This document shows positions 8,520 through 17,209 of a DNA stretch of 64,000 bases, in pieces. The position numbers were made by a program, and so were the translations under genes. Below the pieces are notes generated by a model. That model searched no databases, was not told the DNA's origin, and saw nothing but the letters and a program-made list of their open reading frames with translations. Source of the stretch: Acidobacteriota bacterium (lineage in GTDB: Bacteria > Acidobacteriota > Blastocatellia > Pyrinomonadales > Pyrinomonadaceae); the NCBI GenBank assembly GCA_016716435.1, contig JADJWI010000003.1, positions 558,001 through 622,000 of the forward strand, given 5' to 3'. Position 1 is the first letter of the stretch. The number at the start of each line of letters is the position of its first letter.

Positions 8520-8639
8520 GAGTGAAACTCAAAACCAATATAAGGAGATGACCGTAAACCTTCTTCAGGACCAACACAAAACAGGAAACCTATACCAGGT
8601 TTACCACCAAAATGTGTCAACTTTTTTCAGGACGACACA

Positions 8640-8740
8640 AGCCGTTTCAGGCGATTCATCTGTTTCATCCGTTTCAAGCGTTTCAGAAACATATGGCCTC
8701 TGCAAAAAATGAAACACCGACGGGAGTTAGCCATCACGTG
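8640..8740 (+). repeat. Composite repeat, copy A, right arm
   Basis: Five 9-nt units of the form NNN-GTTTCA (one reads GATTCA), then ACATATGGCC…GCAAAAAATGAAACACCGA. The reverse complement of 17210-17317 has the same layout and near-identical end. It abuts the promoter of the next gene. Confidence 0.7.
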
Positions 8741-8747
8741 TTTGTGC

Positions 8748-8753
8748 TAAGAT
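8748..8753 (+). promoter_or_regulatory. -10 box of a probably leaderless promoter
   Basis: TAAGAT in the context TGTGCTAAGAT ends 6 nt before ATG 8760; the spacer is only T residues, so no ribosome binding site is present. Confidence 0.5.
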
Positions 8754-8759
8754 TTTTTT

Positions 8760-9053
8760 ATGGCTTTATTTGGTGACAAGTTCAAATGTGCCCGCTGCGG
8801 GCAGAAGGGCGAACCGCTCGGCTATGCGCCGATCCCGACCGAACTCGGGCAAAAGATCGGTGCCGAAACCTGCGGCGATTGTTGGAAAGAGTGGCTGCAA
8901 AAGCAGAACCAGCTTATCAACCACTTCGGCATCGACGTCTCAAACCCGGACTCGCACGAGTTTCTCTTCGACCAGATGAAGATCTTTTTCTTCAACGAGG
9001 GCGTCGAGCTGGCACAGATCGATACCTCGAAAGAGGGTAGCGTCAACTGGTAG
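8760..9053 (+). CDS. YggX-like Fe(II)-trafficking domain protein
   Basis: A 97-residue protein: an N-terminal zinc-ribbon-like CARCGQKGEPL plus C and C in ETCGDC, followed by the YggX pattern (ELGQKI…C.DCWKEWLQKQNQLINHFGID). YggX protects Fe-S clusters and is linked to iron trafficking. The extra Cys pairs are not found in the E. coli protein and could bind zinc or iron. The gene follows the composite repeat directly and seems to be transcribed as a leaderless mRNA. Confidence 0.78.
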   Translation: MALFGDKFKCARCGQKGEPLGYAPIPTELGQKIGAETCGDCWKEWLQKQNQLINHFGIDVSNPDSHEFLFDQMKIFFFNEGVELAQIDTSKEGSVNW

Positions 9054-9204
9054 CCCGGCGGCTCTCGCGGCGGCAGCGTTCGGAGCAATATTTGACCGCG
9101 TCCCAGTTGCGCCGCCAGCGGGCCCGCCAGGCCATCGGCCGGCCGCACTGAAGGCACGGCTTCTCGGGCAGGTTCGATTTGTTGTAACGCGCTTGTATTC
9201 CCAT
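9043..9204 (-). CDS. DUF2256 zinc-knuckle small protein
   Basis: A 53-residue protein with KPCLQCGRPMAWRARW then WDAVKYCSERCRR, the four-Cys signature of DUF2256. Function is not established; members are often encoded near photolyase/cryptochrome genes, and a photolyase gene lies 1.4 kb away here. Its ATG overlaps the ATG of the divergent arginyltransferase gene within the palindrome CATG (9202-9205), and its 3' end overlaps the YggX-like gene by 11 nt. Confidence 0.75.
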   Translation of the reverse strand: MGIQARYNKSNLPEKPCLQCGRPMAWRARWRRNWDAVKYCSERCRRESRRATS

Positions 9205-9871
9205 GGTGCTTGATGAGACCGGCCTGATCAATGAACGCTTCAATTGCGAATTCGCCCCGGCGGAGGCAATGGATGCCCTCTGGGCCGCCGGCTGGCGGCA
9301 CTTCGGGCAACACTTCTTTCGGTACAACTACGGTATCCACGCCGGCCGCATCATGCGTGTGCTTCCGCTCCGCATCGACCTCAAACGCTTCTCTTTTTCA
9401 AAGAGCCAGCGTCGCAACCTTCGACGGAATTCCGGGCTCGAAGTCACGATCGGCCCGCTCGATGTGACGGCGGCGTCACGGAACCTGTTCGAACGCCACC
9501 GGCTTCGATTCACAGAAGGCAGGCCGGACAGGCTCGATGATTTCGTTCCGAACTCACTCGGAGATTCTCCTTGCATAGCTTTTCAGCTCAGCGTTCATGA
9601 GGGCGGCCGGCTCGTCGCCGAAAGCTACTTCGACCTTGGCGAGCGTGCCGCCTCAAGCGTATTCGCGATGTTCGATCCTGAGCTCACCGGTCCGGGCCTC
9701 GGCATCTTCACGCTTCTAAAAGAGATCGAACATTCGCTAGACCTCGGCCTCGAACATTTTTATCTCGGCTATGCCTACGACAAAGAGTCTTTCTACGACT
9801 ACAAAAAGCGCTTTCGGGCGACCGAGTACTTTGACTGGAAAGGTGATTGGCGGGAGTTTCAAAATGAATGA
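9203..9871 (+). CDS. Arginyl/leucyl-tRNA--protein transferase-like (Bpt/ATE)
   Basis: A 222-residue GNAT-fold aminoacyl-tRNA protein transferase: FSKSQRRNLRRN and the C-terminal signature YLGYAYDKESFYDYKKRF with TEYFDWKGDWREF. Such enzymes attach an amino acid to protein N-termini in the N-degron pathway. The N-terminal Cys cluster present in many Bpt/ATE proteins is absent here. Start ATG 9203 shares bases with the divergent DUF2256 start; the next in-frame Met (residue 23) would remove conserved sequence. Confidence 0.8.
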   Translation: MVLDETGLINERFNCEFAPAEAMDALWAAGWRHFGQHFFRYNYGIHAGRIMRVLPLRIDLKRFSFSKSQRRNLRRNSGLEVTIGPLDVTAASRNLFERHRLRFTEGRPDRLDDFVPNSLGDSPCIAFQLSVHEGGRLVAESYFDLGERAASSVFAMFDPELTGPGLGIFTLLKEIEHSLDLGLEHFYLGYAYDKESFYDYKKRFRATEYFDWKGDWREFQNE

Positions 9872-9956
9872 ACCGGAAGAGATCGACAAGTTGACCCGGG
9901 CGACCGGACGATCAGAACACGTGACAACTCGTCGACCTCGATCTGGTTCAAGCCGC

Positions 9957-10520
9957 TCAGCCGATGAGGCTCAGGTTGTTCGGCAACACGCGCTCGGTTG
10001 CCGGATGGTGCTGCTGAAGCGTATCAGCAAAGGCCGCGTCCATGAACCGCGGGTCGGTGATCTCGACGTATCGCTTGGTCTGCTCGGGCGTCATCACCTC
10101 AAGCATCAAGGTGTTCTCGACCCAAACCTCAACGAGCTGAAAAAGCCCGCCACCCCGATTGCAGACAAGCACACGCCAACCCTCGCGCTTGGTCATTTCG
10201 CGGATCTCATCGATGCTCTTCCGGGTATTGATATTGATATGCGTAGCGACATATCTCGGCACAAACTCGCTGCGAACGAACTGGGCTTCGTGCTCTTCGG
10301 TCACGGCGTCGAGATCGTTCTCATCCGGCAAGCCTTCGCCGGGAACAAGTACGGTTCCGGCCGGCGTGATCTCAAGGGCAGTGCCTCTGCCGTCATCGGC
10401 AAGCACGAAAAACGAATTCGGGGCCGGCGGGAATGGGTAAACGTAGCCGTCCCACAGCTCGGCGATGAAATTAGCGACCCGCTCGGGTTCATTAACTGCG
10501 ATAGAAATATGATTGATCAT
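9957..10520 (-). CDS. VOC-family (glyoxalase/bleomycin resistance) protein
   Basis: A 187-residue protein with a VOC-like first half (MINHISIAVNEPERVANFI, SFFVLADDGRGTALEI) and a second module with VATHININT and LVEVWVENTLMLEVM. Metal ligands are not obvious, and the substrate is unknown. It has its own start preceded by an AGGAGG-like site (GCAGGAGGTTTATCGCA). Confidence 0.65.
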   Translation of the reverse strand: MINHISIAVNEPERVANFIAELWDGYVYPFPPAPNSFFVLADDGRGTALEITPAGTVLVPGEGLPDENDLDAVTEEHEAQFVRSEFVPRYVATHININTRKSIDEIREMTKREGWRVLVCNRGGGLFQLVEVWVENTLMLEVMTPEQTKRYVEITDPRFMDAAFADTLQQHHPATERVLPNNLSLIG

Positions 10521-10605
10521 TGCGATAAACCTCCTGCATTAAGAAATGGAGCACTTTCCTTGCTCCACATTTCAAACGCGGAGGCGGACCGCAATCTGTA
10601 TCACG

Positions 10606-11988
10606 CTAACCGAGCATCTTCGTCCACTGAATGTATTTTTTCGAATCGAATTTTTTCCCGGTGCTTCCGCTCGTCATGTAACGGATCTGGCCGAAGACGG
10701 ACCGCTCCATCCACGGCCGGTCGTGCTTGCCAAAGCACCAGAGGATACCCGCGTAGGAGTTCGGGTTGCGGCCGTCAAGGCAGTATTTGTTGTTCAGGTG
10801 AACGAGCGTTTCGAAAGCTTCTTCGTAGGTCCGCGACCACGCTATCACATTCTTCCCCCAGAGCATCCGGACATAGTTATGCATCCCGCCCGTTGCGACC
10901 ATTTCACGCTGGCATGCGTTCCAGAGTTCATCGTGCGTTTGGCCCGCCTCAAGCTCATCGAGCGTGTAGGTCACTTCGCGATGGTCATCGACGTGCGCAC
11001 GCATTGTTTTGTGTACCCATTCAGGCAGGGCCGCCAGAGACTCATAGTTCGGATTGTGCCGCGTCATGTTGTAAGAAAGCTCACGGCGGACGATCAACTC
11101 TTCAATGTATGCATCTTTCGATTCCTGCGGAGCGTCTGCCTCTTGCACAGCTAATGCCACCTCGAGCGGTGAAAGAAAGCCGAAATGGAGATAAGCCGAA
11201 AGCCGCGAGGAGCCGTCGCGGTCGGGATTATTCCGGGCGTTATCGTAATCCGGAAGGATCCCCTCCACAAATTTCTTCAACCGTTTCCGACCATTCGCGG
11301 TTCCACCGTGATACAACTGAGACGGCTTGACCGAATGATCGATGTCGCACGCAGCGACAAGCTCGGGAATGTTCGCGGAAGTTACGATAGTTTCGAAGCC
11401 GGCATTGATTTCAATGCTCGTGCCATCTATTTCAACGGTTTCCTCTGCGATCGGTTTCAAGTAGTTCGGCAAAAGTTTGTTTATCTTTGGCCTGATGGTG
11501 TAGGCCGCGTATTCTTCTTTCTCGAACTTAGACATCGGAATGATGCCGTTCGAATCGACCGCGTGGACGGCGATCTCGGCACGCTCCGCAATGCGGCGAT
11601 TGTGGCCGGGAATGATGAAGCACGGAAAGTCGTCGGTCACGATCAGGGCCGCGTCCCTAGCCAGTTTTGCAACCGTATTCTTTGGCGAGCTTTCATCCTT
11701 CTGCAGATAAAAGATGTATTTGATACCAAGCTGTTCAAACTTTCGCCGCTTTTCCTCGACGCCTTCGAGGATAAAGGTATGTATGCGGTCGCTCGCCCAT
11801 GGGTAGTAATATTTCAGCGCCTCGTAAACGACGAGCGGCATCTTCAACTCATTCGCCCTGCGGATCGCCCAAGTGAGCGCATGGTTATGCGACGTCCGCT
11901 TGAACATCTGCATCCAACAAAGGACATATCGGCCATTCGTGTTTACTGGTTTGTCGTTAAGCTGAACGACTCTTTCATTGATCCGCAT
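10606..11988 (-). CDS. phr: Class II CPD photolyase
   Basis: A 460-residue flavoprotein that repairs cyclobutane pyrimidine dimers using light. Features: N-terminal photolyase alpha/beta domain (YVLCWMQMFKRTSHNHAL), FAD-binding helical domain with SAYLHFGFLSPLEVAL, and the class II C-terminal signature GRNPNSYAGILWCFGKHDRPW with FGQIRYM. Length is usual for class II enzymes. A TATATT box (11997-12002) ends 8 nt before the ATG, suggesting a leaderless mRNA. DUF2256 nearby fits the photolyase context. Confidence 0.92.
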   Translation of the reverse strand: MRINERVVQLNDKPVNTNGRYVLCWMQMFKRTSHNHALTWAIRRANELKMPLVVYEALKYYYPWASDRIHTFILEGVEEKRRKFEQLGIKYIFYLQKDESSPKNTVAKLARDAALIVTDDFPCFIIPGHNRRIAERAEIAVHAVDSNGIIPMSKFEKEEYAAYTIRPKINKLLPNYLKPIAEETVEIDGTSIEINAGFETIVTSANIPELVAACDIDHSVKPSQLYHGGTANGRKRLKKFVEGILPDYDNARNNPDRDGSSRLSAYLHFGFLSPLEVALAVQEADAPQESKDAYIEELIVRRELSYNMTRHNPNYESLAALPEWVHKTMRAHVDDHREVTYTLDELEAGQTHDELWNACQREMVATGGMHNYVRMLWGKNVIAWSRTYEEAFETLVHLNNKYCLDGRNPNSYAGILWCFGKHDRPWMERSVFGQIRYMTSGSTGKKFDSKKYIQWTKMLG

Positions 11989-11996
11989 CTAGACTT

Positions 11997-12002
11997 AATA
12001 TA
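11997..12002 (-). promoter_or_regulatory. -10 box upstream of photolyase gene
   Basis: TATATT on the minus strand, 8 nt from the ATG at 11988. Predicted transcription start coincides with the start codon. Confidence 0.45.
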
Positions 12003-12025
12003 TAGCCCCAGAGGTCACAGAGATA

Positions 12026-13246
12026 ATGAGAACTCGCATGGATCTTTCCCGAAACATTGGTTTCGTCGTTCCTTGTCTTTTGGTTTTCGCTCTCTTTGTC
12101 GTCGACGGAAAGTCTCTCGCCCAAGAGTTCAGGACCGTCCACGATGGGGTTGAGTATGCACAGGTCGAGCTGAGACTCGGCGAAGATCCGGTGAAGATAA
12201 ACCTCCTCCGTCTCGATCTGAAAAGGGTTCGGCTCGACGTACACCACGCCCTGGACAAAGCCATTGGCCTCGAAACGACATCATCGATCGCCAAACGCAA
12301 AGGCGCCGTCGCCGCGATCAATGCGGGGTTCTTTCGTTTGGATAAGAGTGAGTTTGCCGGTGACGCGGCGAGCGTCTTGATGATCGACGGAAGACTATTG
12401 AGCGAAAGTTCCAACGGGCGAATTGCAATCGGCATTATTAACGGAAAAAAGACGGACGTTTTCTTTGGGAACGATGTTCTGAAACCGAAGGTCACTGGCT
12501 CGAAATACTCTGTTATCGGTGTCGACGGCGTAAACCGCCAACTCAAAGGCGATGAGAAGATTGTGTATACCCCGGAATTCGGTCCAAGTACGCTGTCTGC
12601 CCAAAATACTTCGGAGCTAATAGTCCGACAAGGCCGTATTGTTGAGATCTCGCAAAAAGGAAATAGCTCTATTCCGAAGGATGGATTCGTAATATCGACG
12701 AACAAAGAATTTGGTGATGCATGGAAAGTTCGTTCAAAGGTTCGGCTTTCAATGGTAACTACGATTCCAATGTATGACCTTGCGGCCGACATCGAAGATG
12801 AAAGGAACCGAAAGGAAAAATTTCTGACATTTGGCCCTGAAGTCGCCTTCAAGCTGGAAGACGTTACGAACGGCGTTCCCCAACTCATTAAGAATCGAAA
12901 GATCGATATCACTTGGGAGCAGGAAAAAGCGTCGCGGGCGTTTGTTTTCAATCGGCATCCGCGGACGGCGGTGGCGAAGATGAATGACGGTAAGTTTTTG
13001 ATGGTTACTGTCGATGGGCGGCAGCCGGGCGTGAGCGTTGGGATGACGCTACAGGAGTTGGCCGAGTATCTCCTGAACCTCGGTGCAACCGACGCGATGA
13101 ACCTCGACGGCGGCGGTTCGACAACGATGGTGCTCGACGGAAAGGTCGTGAACAAACCGTCCGACCCGACGGGCGAACGAAAGATCGGCGATGCCATCGT
13201 TGTTACACTACGAAAACCCGCCCGGCCGGCAAGTCGCAAAAACTAA
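12026..13246 (+). CDS. Secreted phosphodiester glycosidase (NAGPA-like)
   Basis: A 406-residue exported protein: signal peptide (residues about 1-31, ending KSLAQEF), then a NAGPA/DUF2233 domain. Signature parts are AAINAGFFRLDKSEF, TAVAKMNDGKFLMVTVDGR and NLDGGGSTTMVLDG. Family members remove N-acetylglucosamine or similar sugars linked through phosphodiesters, in bacteria on wall polymers or antibiotics; the substrate here is unknown. It diverges from the photolyase gene with only 37 bp between. Confidence 0.85.
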   Translation: MRTRMDLSRNIGFVVPCLLVFALFVVDGKSLAQEFRTVHDGVEYAQVELRLGEDPVKINLLRLDLKRVRLDVHHALDKAIGLETTSSIAKRKGAVAAINAGFFRLDKSEFAGDAASVLMIDGRLLSESSNGRIAIGIINGKKTDVFFGNDVLKPKVTGSKYSVIGVDGVNRQLKGDEKIVYTPEFGPSTLSAQNTSELIVRQGRIVEISQKGNSSIPKDGFVISTNKEFGDAWKVRSKVRLSMVTTIPMYDLAADIEDERNRKEKFLTFGPEVAFKLEDVTNGVPQLIKNRKIDITWEQEKASRAFVFNRHPRTAVAKMNDGKFLMVTVDGRQPGVSVGMTLQELAEYLLNLGATDAMNLDGGGSTTMVLDGKVVNKPSDPTGERKIGDAIVVTLRKPARPASRKN

Positions 13247-13274
13247 CCGGCCAGGCAATTTAGATCTTTGAAGA

Positions 13275-14186
13275 TCAGCTTTTCTTGGAATAGTTGCGAT
13301 AGATCGTCTCGATCCACGCATTAGTATTGATAAAGCCCGAACCTGCTTCCTTATACTTTTCCGGGAAACCCGCGGCCTTCAGTTCGTCCAGAGTCTTGCC
13401 CGCTGCCATCCCTTGCCGAATGATCAGAGATGTTTCGATGATCATCTGGTGATAATCGCGGAGATCATTCAAGGTTGCCAGGGGCCCGTGTCCCGGAATT
13501 ATCTTTGCATCGGCCGGTATCATCTGGATCATATCGCCGATGTTGCGGATTAACCCATCAACCGTTCCGCCGCTTTCAAGATCTACGAAAGGAAACCGTC
13601 CGACAAAGAAATCGTCGCCAAGGTGGACGACATTCGACGTTCCGAAGAACAGCACGGTGTCGCCATCCGTATGCCCTTTGGGGAAGTGGATAGCCTTGAT
13701 CTTCTCCCCGTTGAAGTGAACGTTCATCCCCGCGCCGTAGGTGAAGATCGGAAGAGCGATCTTAGGCGACGGCGTTCTTGGCTGCCCGCGAAACATTGTC
13801 GTTTCTTCCATTCGCTTTCGAACGTTCTCATGGGCGATGATCATCGAATCGGCACCAAAGATCTCGTTCCCGCCGGTGTGGTCGCCATGCCAGTGTGTGT
13901 TGAAAATAAATCGCGGCTTGTCCGAGCCGAGTTTGGTGAGCTCCGCCTTGATGCGATCTGCCACGTTTGCAAACTGCGTGTCGATCATCAAGACGCCGTC
14001 CGGCCCGACCGAAAGGCCAATGTTGCCGCCCTGGCCGAAAAGGACATAAACATTGCCGGCGACCTTTTCGGTTCTGAAATTCGCCTGCTCGACGATCTCG
14101 GCATGGCCAGCTAAAAGACTCGCGTGGCCGAATGCCGGACTGGCACAAAGGACTACCACAATAGCAAAAGTGAAAAGCTGTCTCAT
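13275..14186 (-). CDS. Secreted MBL-fold metallohydrolase
   Basis: A 303-residue protein with a signal peptide (MRQLFTFAIVVVLCASPAFG) and the metallo-beta-lactamase motif NTHWHGDHTGGN, plus PGHGPLATL for the second zinc ligands. Closest in layout to periplasmic quinoprotein-relay or B3-like hydrolases; substrate unknown. Start 14186 was chosen over 14279 because a clear AGGAGA site precedes it and the signal peptide begins there. Confidence 0.82.
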   Translation of the reverse strand: MRQLFTFAIVVVLCASPAFGHASLLAGHAEIVEQANFRTEKVAGNVYVLFGQGGNIGLSVGPDGVLMIDTQFANVADRIKAELTKLGSDKPRFIFNTHWHGDHTGGNEIFGADSMIIAHENVRKRMEETTMFRGQPRTPSPKIALPIFTYGAGMNVHFNGEKIKAIHFPKGHTDGDTVLFFGTSNVVHLGDDFFVGRFPFVDLESGGTVDGLIRNIGDMIQMIPADAKIIPGHGPLATLNDLRDYHQMIIETSLIIRQGMAAGKTLDELKAAGFPEKYKEAGSGFINTNAWIETIYRNYSKKS

Positions 14187-14262
14187 AAATTCTCCTGTTA
14201 AAAATGGAATACGGTCTGTCATTCGTCGTTCGAAACAATATAGATTTTGATCATGGGGTCGA

Positions 14263-14955
14263 TCAAACGTATCGCCCACGGCTGGTCATGTAACTCCTAT
14301 TGAGAAACGGATTCGATCGCCGCTCATCGCCGACAGTGGTCTCCGGCCCGTGGCCCGAGTAAACAACGAAGTCGTCGCCGAGCCCAAGGATATTGGTGTT
14401 TATCGAGTCGATGAGCTGTTCGTGGTCGCCGCCGGGCAGGTCCGATCGGCCGACGGAGCCCGCAAACAGGCAGTCGCCGACGAATACCGTTTTCTTGTTT
14501 TTCTCGGCAAGCACTACGTGACCGCGGGTGTGCCCGGGGCAGTGGTAGACATCGAAAACAAGCTTGCCGACCTCATACTGTTCGCCATGTCCCCAGTTGC
14601 GTGTAAGCCTCGGCGGCTCGGCATATTCGAGCCCGAGAGCAGCAAGCTGCACTTGCGGCAGACCCATCATACTCGGCTGAAGCGGAAGCCCATAGTAAAG
14701 ATCCTCATCGTCCTTGTGAAGGATCACCTCGGCATCGGGAAAGGCGTCCTTCAGGAACTTCGTCCCGCCGACGTGGTCCAGATGGCCGTGGGTGAGTGCA
14801 ACGGCCTGCAGTTGCCAGCCTTTATCTCGTATCATGTCAACCATTTCCGCTGAATCTGCACCAGGGTCAATGGCGATCGCACGACCCGTACTCTCGCAGG
14901 CAACCACCCTCGAATTTTGTTGAAAAATTGAAAGAACAAACTTGGTAATGATCAT
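14263..14955 (-). CDS. MBL-fold hydrolase, glyoxalase II-like
   Basis: A 230-residue cytosolic enzyme with LTHGHLDHVGG (HxHxDH), CPGHTRGH, VGDCLF and SGHGPET, the full ligand set of glyoxalase II-type hydrolases that act on S-acyl glutathione or similar thioesters. Its ATG follows directly after the stop codon of the upstream gene at 14956, so the two form an operon. Confidence 0.85.
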   Translation of the reverse strand: MIITKFVLSIFQQNSRVVACESTGRAIAIDPGADSAEMVDMIRDKGWQLQAVALTHGHLDHVGGTKFLKDAFPDAEVILHKDDEDLYYGLPLQPSMMGLPQVQLAALGLEYAEPPRLTRNWGHGEQYEVGKLVFDVYHCPGHTRGHVVLAEKNKKTVFVGDCLFAGSVGRSDLPGGDHEQLIDSINTNILGLGDDFVVYSGHGPETTVGDERRSNPFLNRSYMTSRGRYV

Positions 14956-15240
14956 TTACTTTAAAAGCGAGTCGATAAGCTCGGCCGGATCAACCTCTCC
15001 CTCATACCGTCCGCGGAGTAAGAAAAGCGCCGCCTCACGGTAAGCATTCGCATCCGGACGGCCTGGAAAGCACGGAGTTTCGCTTTCCGCAACGCTCAAA
15101 TACGACACTAGGCAGCCGAGGAGCATCCATAGTAACGTTTCGTCCTCCGACCCGATGGGGTTATGCTTGATGATCGACTCTCGATCCTCGCGGATCCCGT
15201 CGATCAGTCGTCTAAACTCGACCTCGCTGATCTTTGACAT
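14956..15240 (-). CDS. Hypothetical protein upstream of MBL hydrolase
   Basis: A 94-residue acidic, mainly helical protein (EVEFRRLIDGIREDRESI, LLWMLLGCLVSYLSV, EVDPAELIDSLLK). Family not recognised. Its stop codon is immediately followed by the ATG of the glyoxalase II-like gene, which indicates co-translation. A candidate -10 box TGTAAT (15248-15253) lies 7 nt before the ATG, and a perfect inverted repeat follows just upstream. Confidence 0.65.
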   Translation of the reverse strand: MSKISEVEFRRLIDGIREDRESIIKHNPIGSEDETLLWMLLGCLVSYLSVAESETPCFPGRPDANAYREAALFLLRGRYEGEVDPAELIDSLLK

Positions 15241-15260
15241 TTTCTCAATTACAGCACAGC

Positions 15261-15275
15261 GTAACGAACCGTTAC
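15261..15275. promoter_or_regulatory. Perfect inverted repeat upstream of 15240 gene
   Basis: GTAACG-AAC-CGTTAC, located about where a -35 region would lie for the minus-strand promoter. Could be a repressor operator; this is inference from position only. Confidence 0.35.
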
Positions 15276-15506
15276 AAACGAATCAAAACAGGACGCTTTT
15301 TTCGGCAGGTTTTCATTATATGTACGGTAAAGATACATCCGCTGACCGCAGCCTCTGTAGGCGGCTTCCGAAAACCCCGCCAATTTGGAATTTTGCTGTT
15401 GCCGATGTTTTGGCACAGCCGTTGCTTTATGAGAAAGTGCATCGGAAGGAAAACATATTTTTCGGAAGGACAACTGAAGGCCGGGAGGCGACAGAAAGTT
15501 AAGTTT

Positions 15507-15580
15507 GGGGAGTGCCAAATTGCTTGGGGGAAATCTTCGAGTGTGGGCACGAAGACTAGCAGGCACTCCCCATTTTTCTT
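15507..15580 (+). ncRNA. Possible small RNA or terminator hairpin
   Basis: A 10-bp perfect stem (GGGGAGTGCC 15507-15516 with GGCACTCCCC 15562-15571) encloses an inner CTTCG/CGAAG hairpin and is followed by ATTTTTCTT, like an intrinsic terminator on the plus strand. No gene ends just upstream, so it may end an RNA transcribed from the 470-bp gap. A 12-bp inverted repeat (15587-15598 with 15685-15696) follows. Confidence 0.35.
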
Positions 15581-15712
15581 ATCGGCATTTGGCATCCATT
15601 GTTCAGAGACCTCCTTCTCTGTTCGTAAAGGGTGAACGTTACTTGAATTCTCAATTCATATCCAACCATCGGGTTTCCGAGTGGTGGATGCCAAATTAGG
15701 GCCGGCGGCGTT

Positions 15713-16177
15713 TTAGGACGCTTCCGGCCTTTTCAGTTCTTCTTCATACATTTGGTAATGCGACTCCACCATCCCGAGCTTTTGGTAAACCCGGCGGGCA
15801 TGCTCGTTTTCTCTTTCGACGTATAATCGAAAGCCGCAAACGTTGCCGGCCTCGGCGGCTTTTTCTTTCACAAATGCGTATAGGTCTGAATAGAGCCTTT
15901 GGCCGCGATATTCCGGCCGTATGTACACGCTCTGTATCCACCAAAACCAGCCGTTGCGCCAGTCGCTCCATTCGTAGGTGACCATTAGTCCGCCGGCGAC
16001 CTCGCTGCCTTCTTCGGCGACGACGTAGAAGCCCTTTGCCGGATCGCCGAAAACCGCCTCGACGCCTGCTGAGATTACCTCCGGCTCGAGCCTTTTGCCC
16101 TCGGTCTCCATGGCCATCAGTTGATTAAATTCGGTCATCGCCGCTGCATCCGCGGCCTCTGCTAGCCTTATCTTCAT
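15713..16177 (-). CDS. GNAT-family N-acetyltransferase
   Basis: A 154-residue acetyltransferase: MKIRLAEAADAAAM at the start, WIQSVYIRPEYRGQRLYSDL as the acetyl-CoA binding motif A, and RLYVERENEHARRVYQKLGM as motif B. Substrate unknown. A longer open frame upstream of the chosen ATG is antisense to the DHH gene and lacks coding character, so it was left out. Confidence 0.85.
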   Translation of the reverse strand: MKIRLAEAADAAAMTEFNQLMAMETEGKRLEPEVISAGVEAVFGDPAKGFYVVAEEGSEVAGGLMVTYEWSDWRNGWFWWIQSVYIRPEYRGQRLYSDLYAFVKEKAAEAGNVCGFRLYVERENEHARRVYQKLGMVESHYQMYEEELKRPEAS

Positions 16178-16249
16178 ATCTCCCGCCTTGACGAAGCGAC
16201 CCTCGCCCTCTAACCTGAAATGTTTTGCCCTGCGCTCGGCGCACTCTCT

Positions 16250-17209
16250 ATGAAGCTTCGGATAATTTACCACGGAAACTGCTTTGACGGCGTTTCGTCT
16301 GCCGCCATATTTACCAAGTTCTATCGCTCGGTCGTCTCGCCGGATGCCGAGATCGGCTACACGCACGCGATGCACCGGGCGAACAACGCCTTTGACCGCG
16401 AGCAACTCGACGGCGATGAGAATGCCATTCTCGACTTCAAATATTGCCCTGATGAAAGGCTCACCTGGTGGTTTGACCATCACCAATCGGCGTTTCTTTC
16501 CGAGTCGGACGAGGCTCATTTCCGTGCCGATACATCGGGTAAAAAGTTTCTCGATACTACCTGCGCCTCGAACGCCAAGTTCCTTGCACGCGTTGCAAAG
16601 GATAAATTCGGCTTTGAGGACCCGTTTCTCGCAGAGCTTATCGAATGGGCGCATACGATCGATGGAGCGTTTTACGAATCGCCGGCCCAATGCGTTGAGC
16701 TTCGTTCCTCGGCCCTCAAGCTGATGCAGCTCATCGAGGGCGAGAAGGATCCGGCATTCGTTGAGAAGATCATCACCGGGCTGACCGAGTTCACGCTCGA
16801 TGAGATGATCGAGCGGCCTGAGATAAAGGAGCGGCTCGACCCGATCCTTGAGGAACACTGGCGGACGGTCGAGGCGATCCGCGAACGTGCCGTTTACGAC
16901 CGCGGCGTCGTCAGCTTTGACCTCATCGGCACCGGCATCGAGGGTTATAACAAATTCATCCCGTACTACTTTTTCCCCGAAACGACCTACAACATCTCGG
17001 TCTCCGAAAGCTCTTTCCGGACGAAGATCTCCATCGGCTCGAACCCCTGGGCACCGCGGCCGCGGGTCCACAACATTGCCGAGATCTGCGAACGCTACGG
17101 CGGCGGCGGCCACGCCGTGGTCGGCGCCATTTCGCTCCCGCCCGGCGAGGCCGAACTCGCCCGCCGATACATGGTCGAGATCATCGATGAACTCCGCTTT
17201 GCTGATTGA
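16250..17209 (+). CDS. DHH-family phosphoesterase
   Basis: A 319-residue protein with an N-terminal DHH domain (HGNCFDGVSSAA, Asp13; FDHH at residues 75-78) and a C-terminal DHHA1 domain with RYGGGGHAVVGA. Related proteins hydrolyse oligonucleotides, cyclic dinucleotides or polyphosphate; the precise substrate cannot be told from sequence. The start at ATG 16250 places the first strand of the DHH fold at the N-terminus. The stop touches the right arm of composite repeat copy B. Confidence 0.85.
   Translation: MKLRIIYHGNCFDGVSSAAIFTKFYRSVVSPDAEIGYTHAMHRANNAFDREQLDGDENAILDFKYCPDERLTWWFDHHQSAFLSESDEAHFRADTSGKKFLDTTCASNAKFLARVAKDKFGFEDPFLAELIEWAHTIDGAFYESPAQCVELRSSALKLMQLIEGEKDPAFVEKIITGLTEFTLDEMIERPEIKERLDPILEEHWRTVEAIRERAVYDRGVVSFDLIGTGIEGYNKFIPYYFFPETTYNISVSESSFRTKISIGSNPWAPRPRVHNIAEICERYGGGGHAVVGAISLPPGEAELARRYMVEIIDELRFAD

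Larger units (their letters stand above)
7254..8639 (+). mobile_element. IS3-family insertion sequence, copy A
   Basis: A 1386-bp element with imperfect terminal inverted repeats (left TGTCTTGTCCTGAAATAG, right end reverse complement TGTGTCGTCCTGAAAAAA) and a 3-bp target duplication AGC (7251-7253 and 8640-8642). It carries orfA and orfB of the IS3 family. Near-identical to the inverted copy at 17318-18707. It interrupts a 9-nt repeat array; removing the IS and one AGC restores the array register. orfB is frameshifted, so this copy is probably not autonomous. Confidence 0.88.

Noticed and set aside
9771..12153. Long open frames antisense to the photolyase and VOC genes
   Set aside because: No family resemblance and exact overlap with well-supported genes; they follow from GC-rich codon use.
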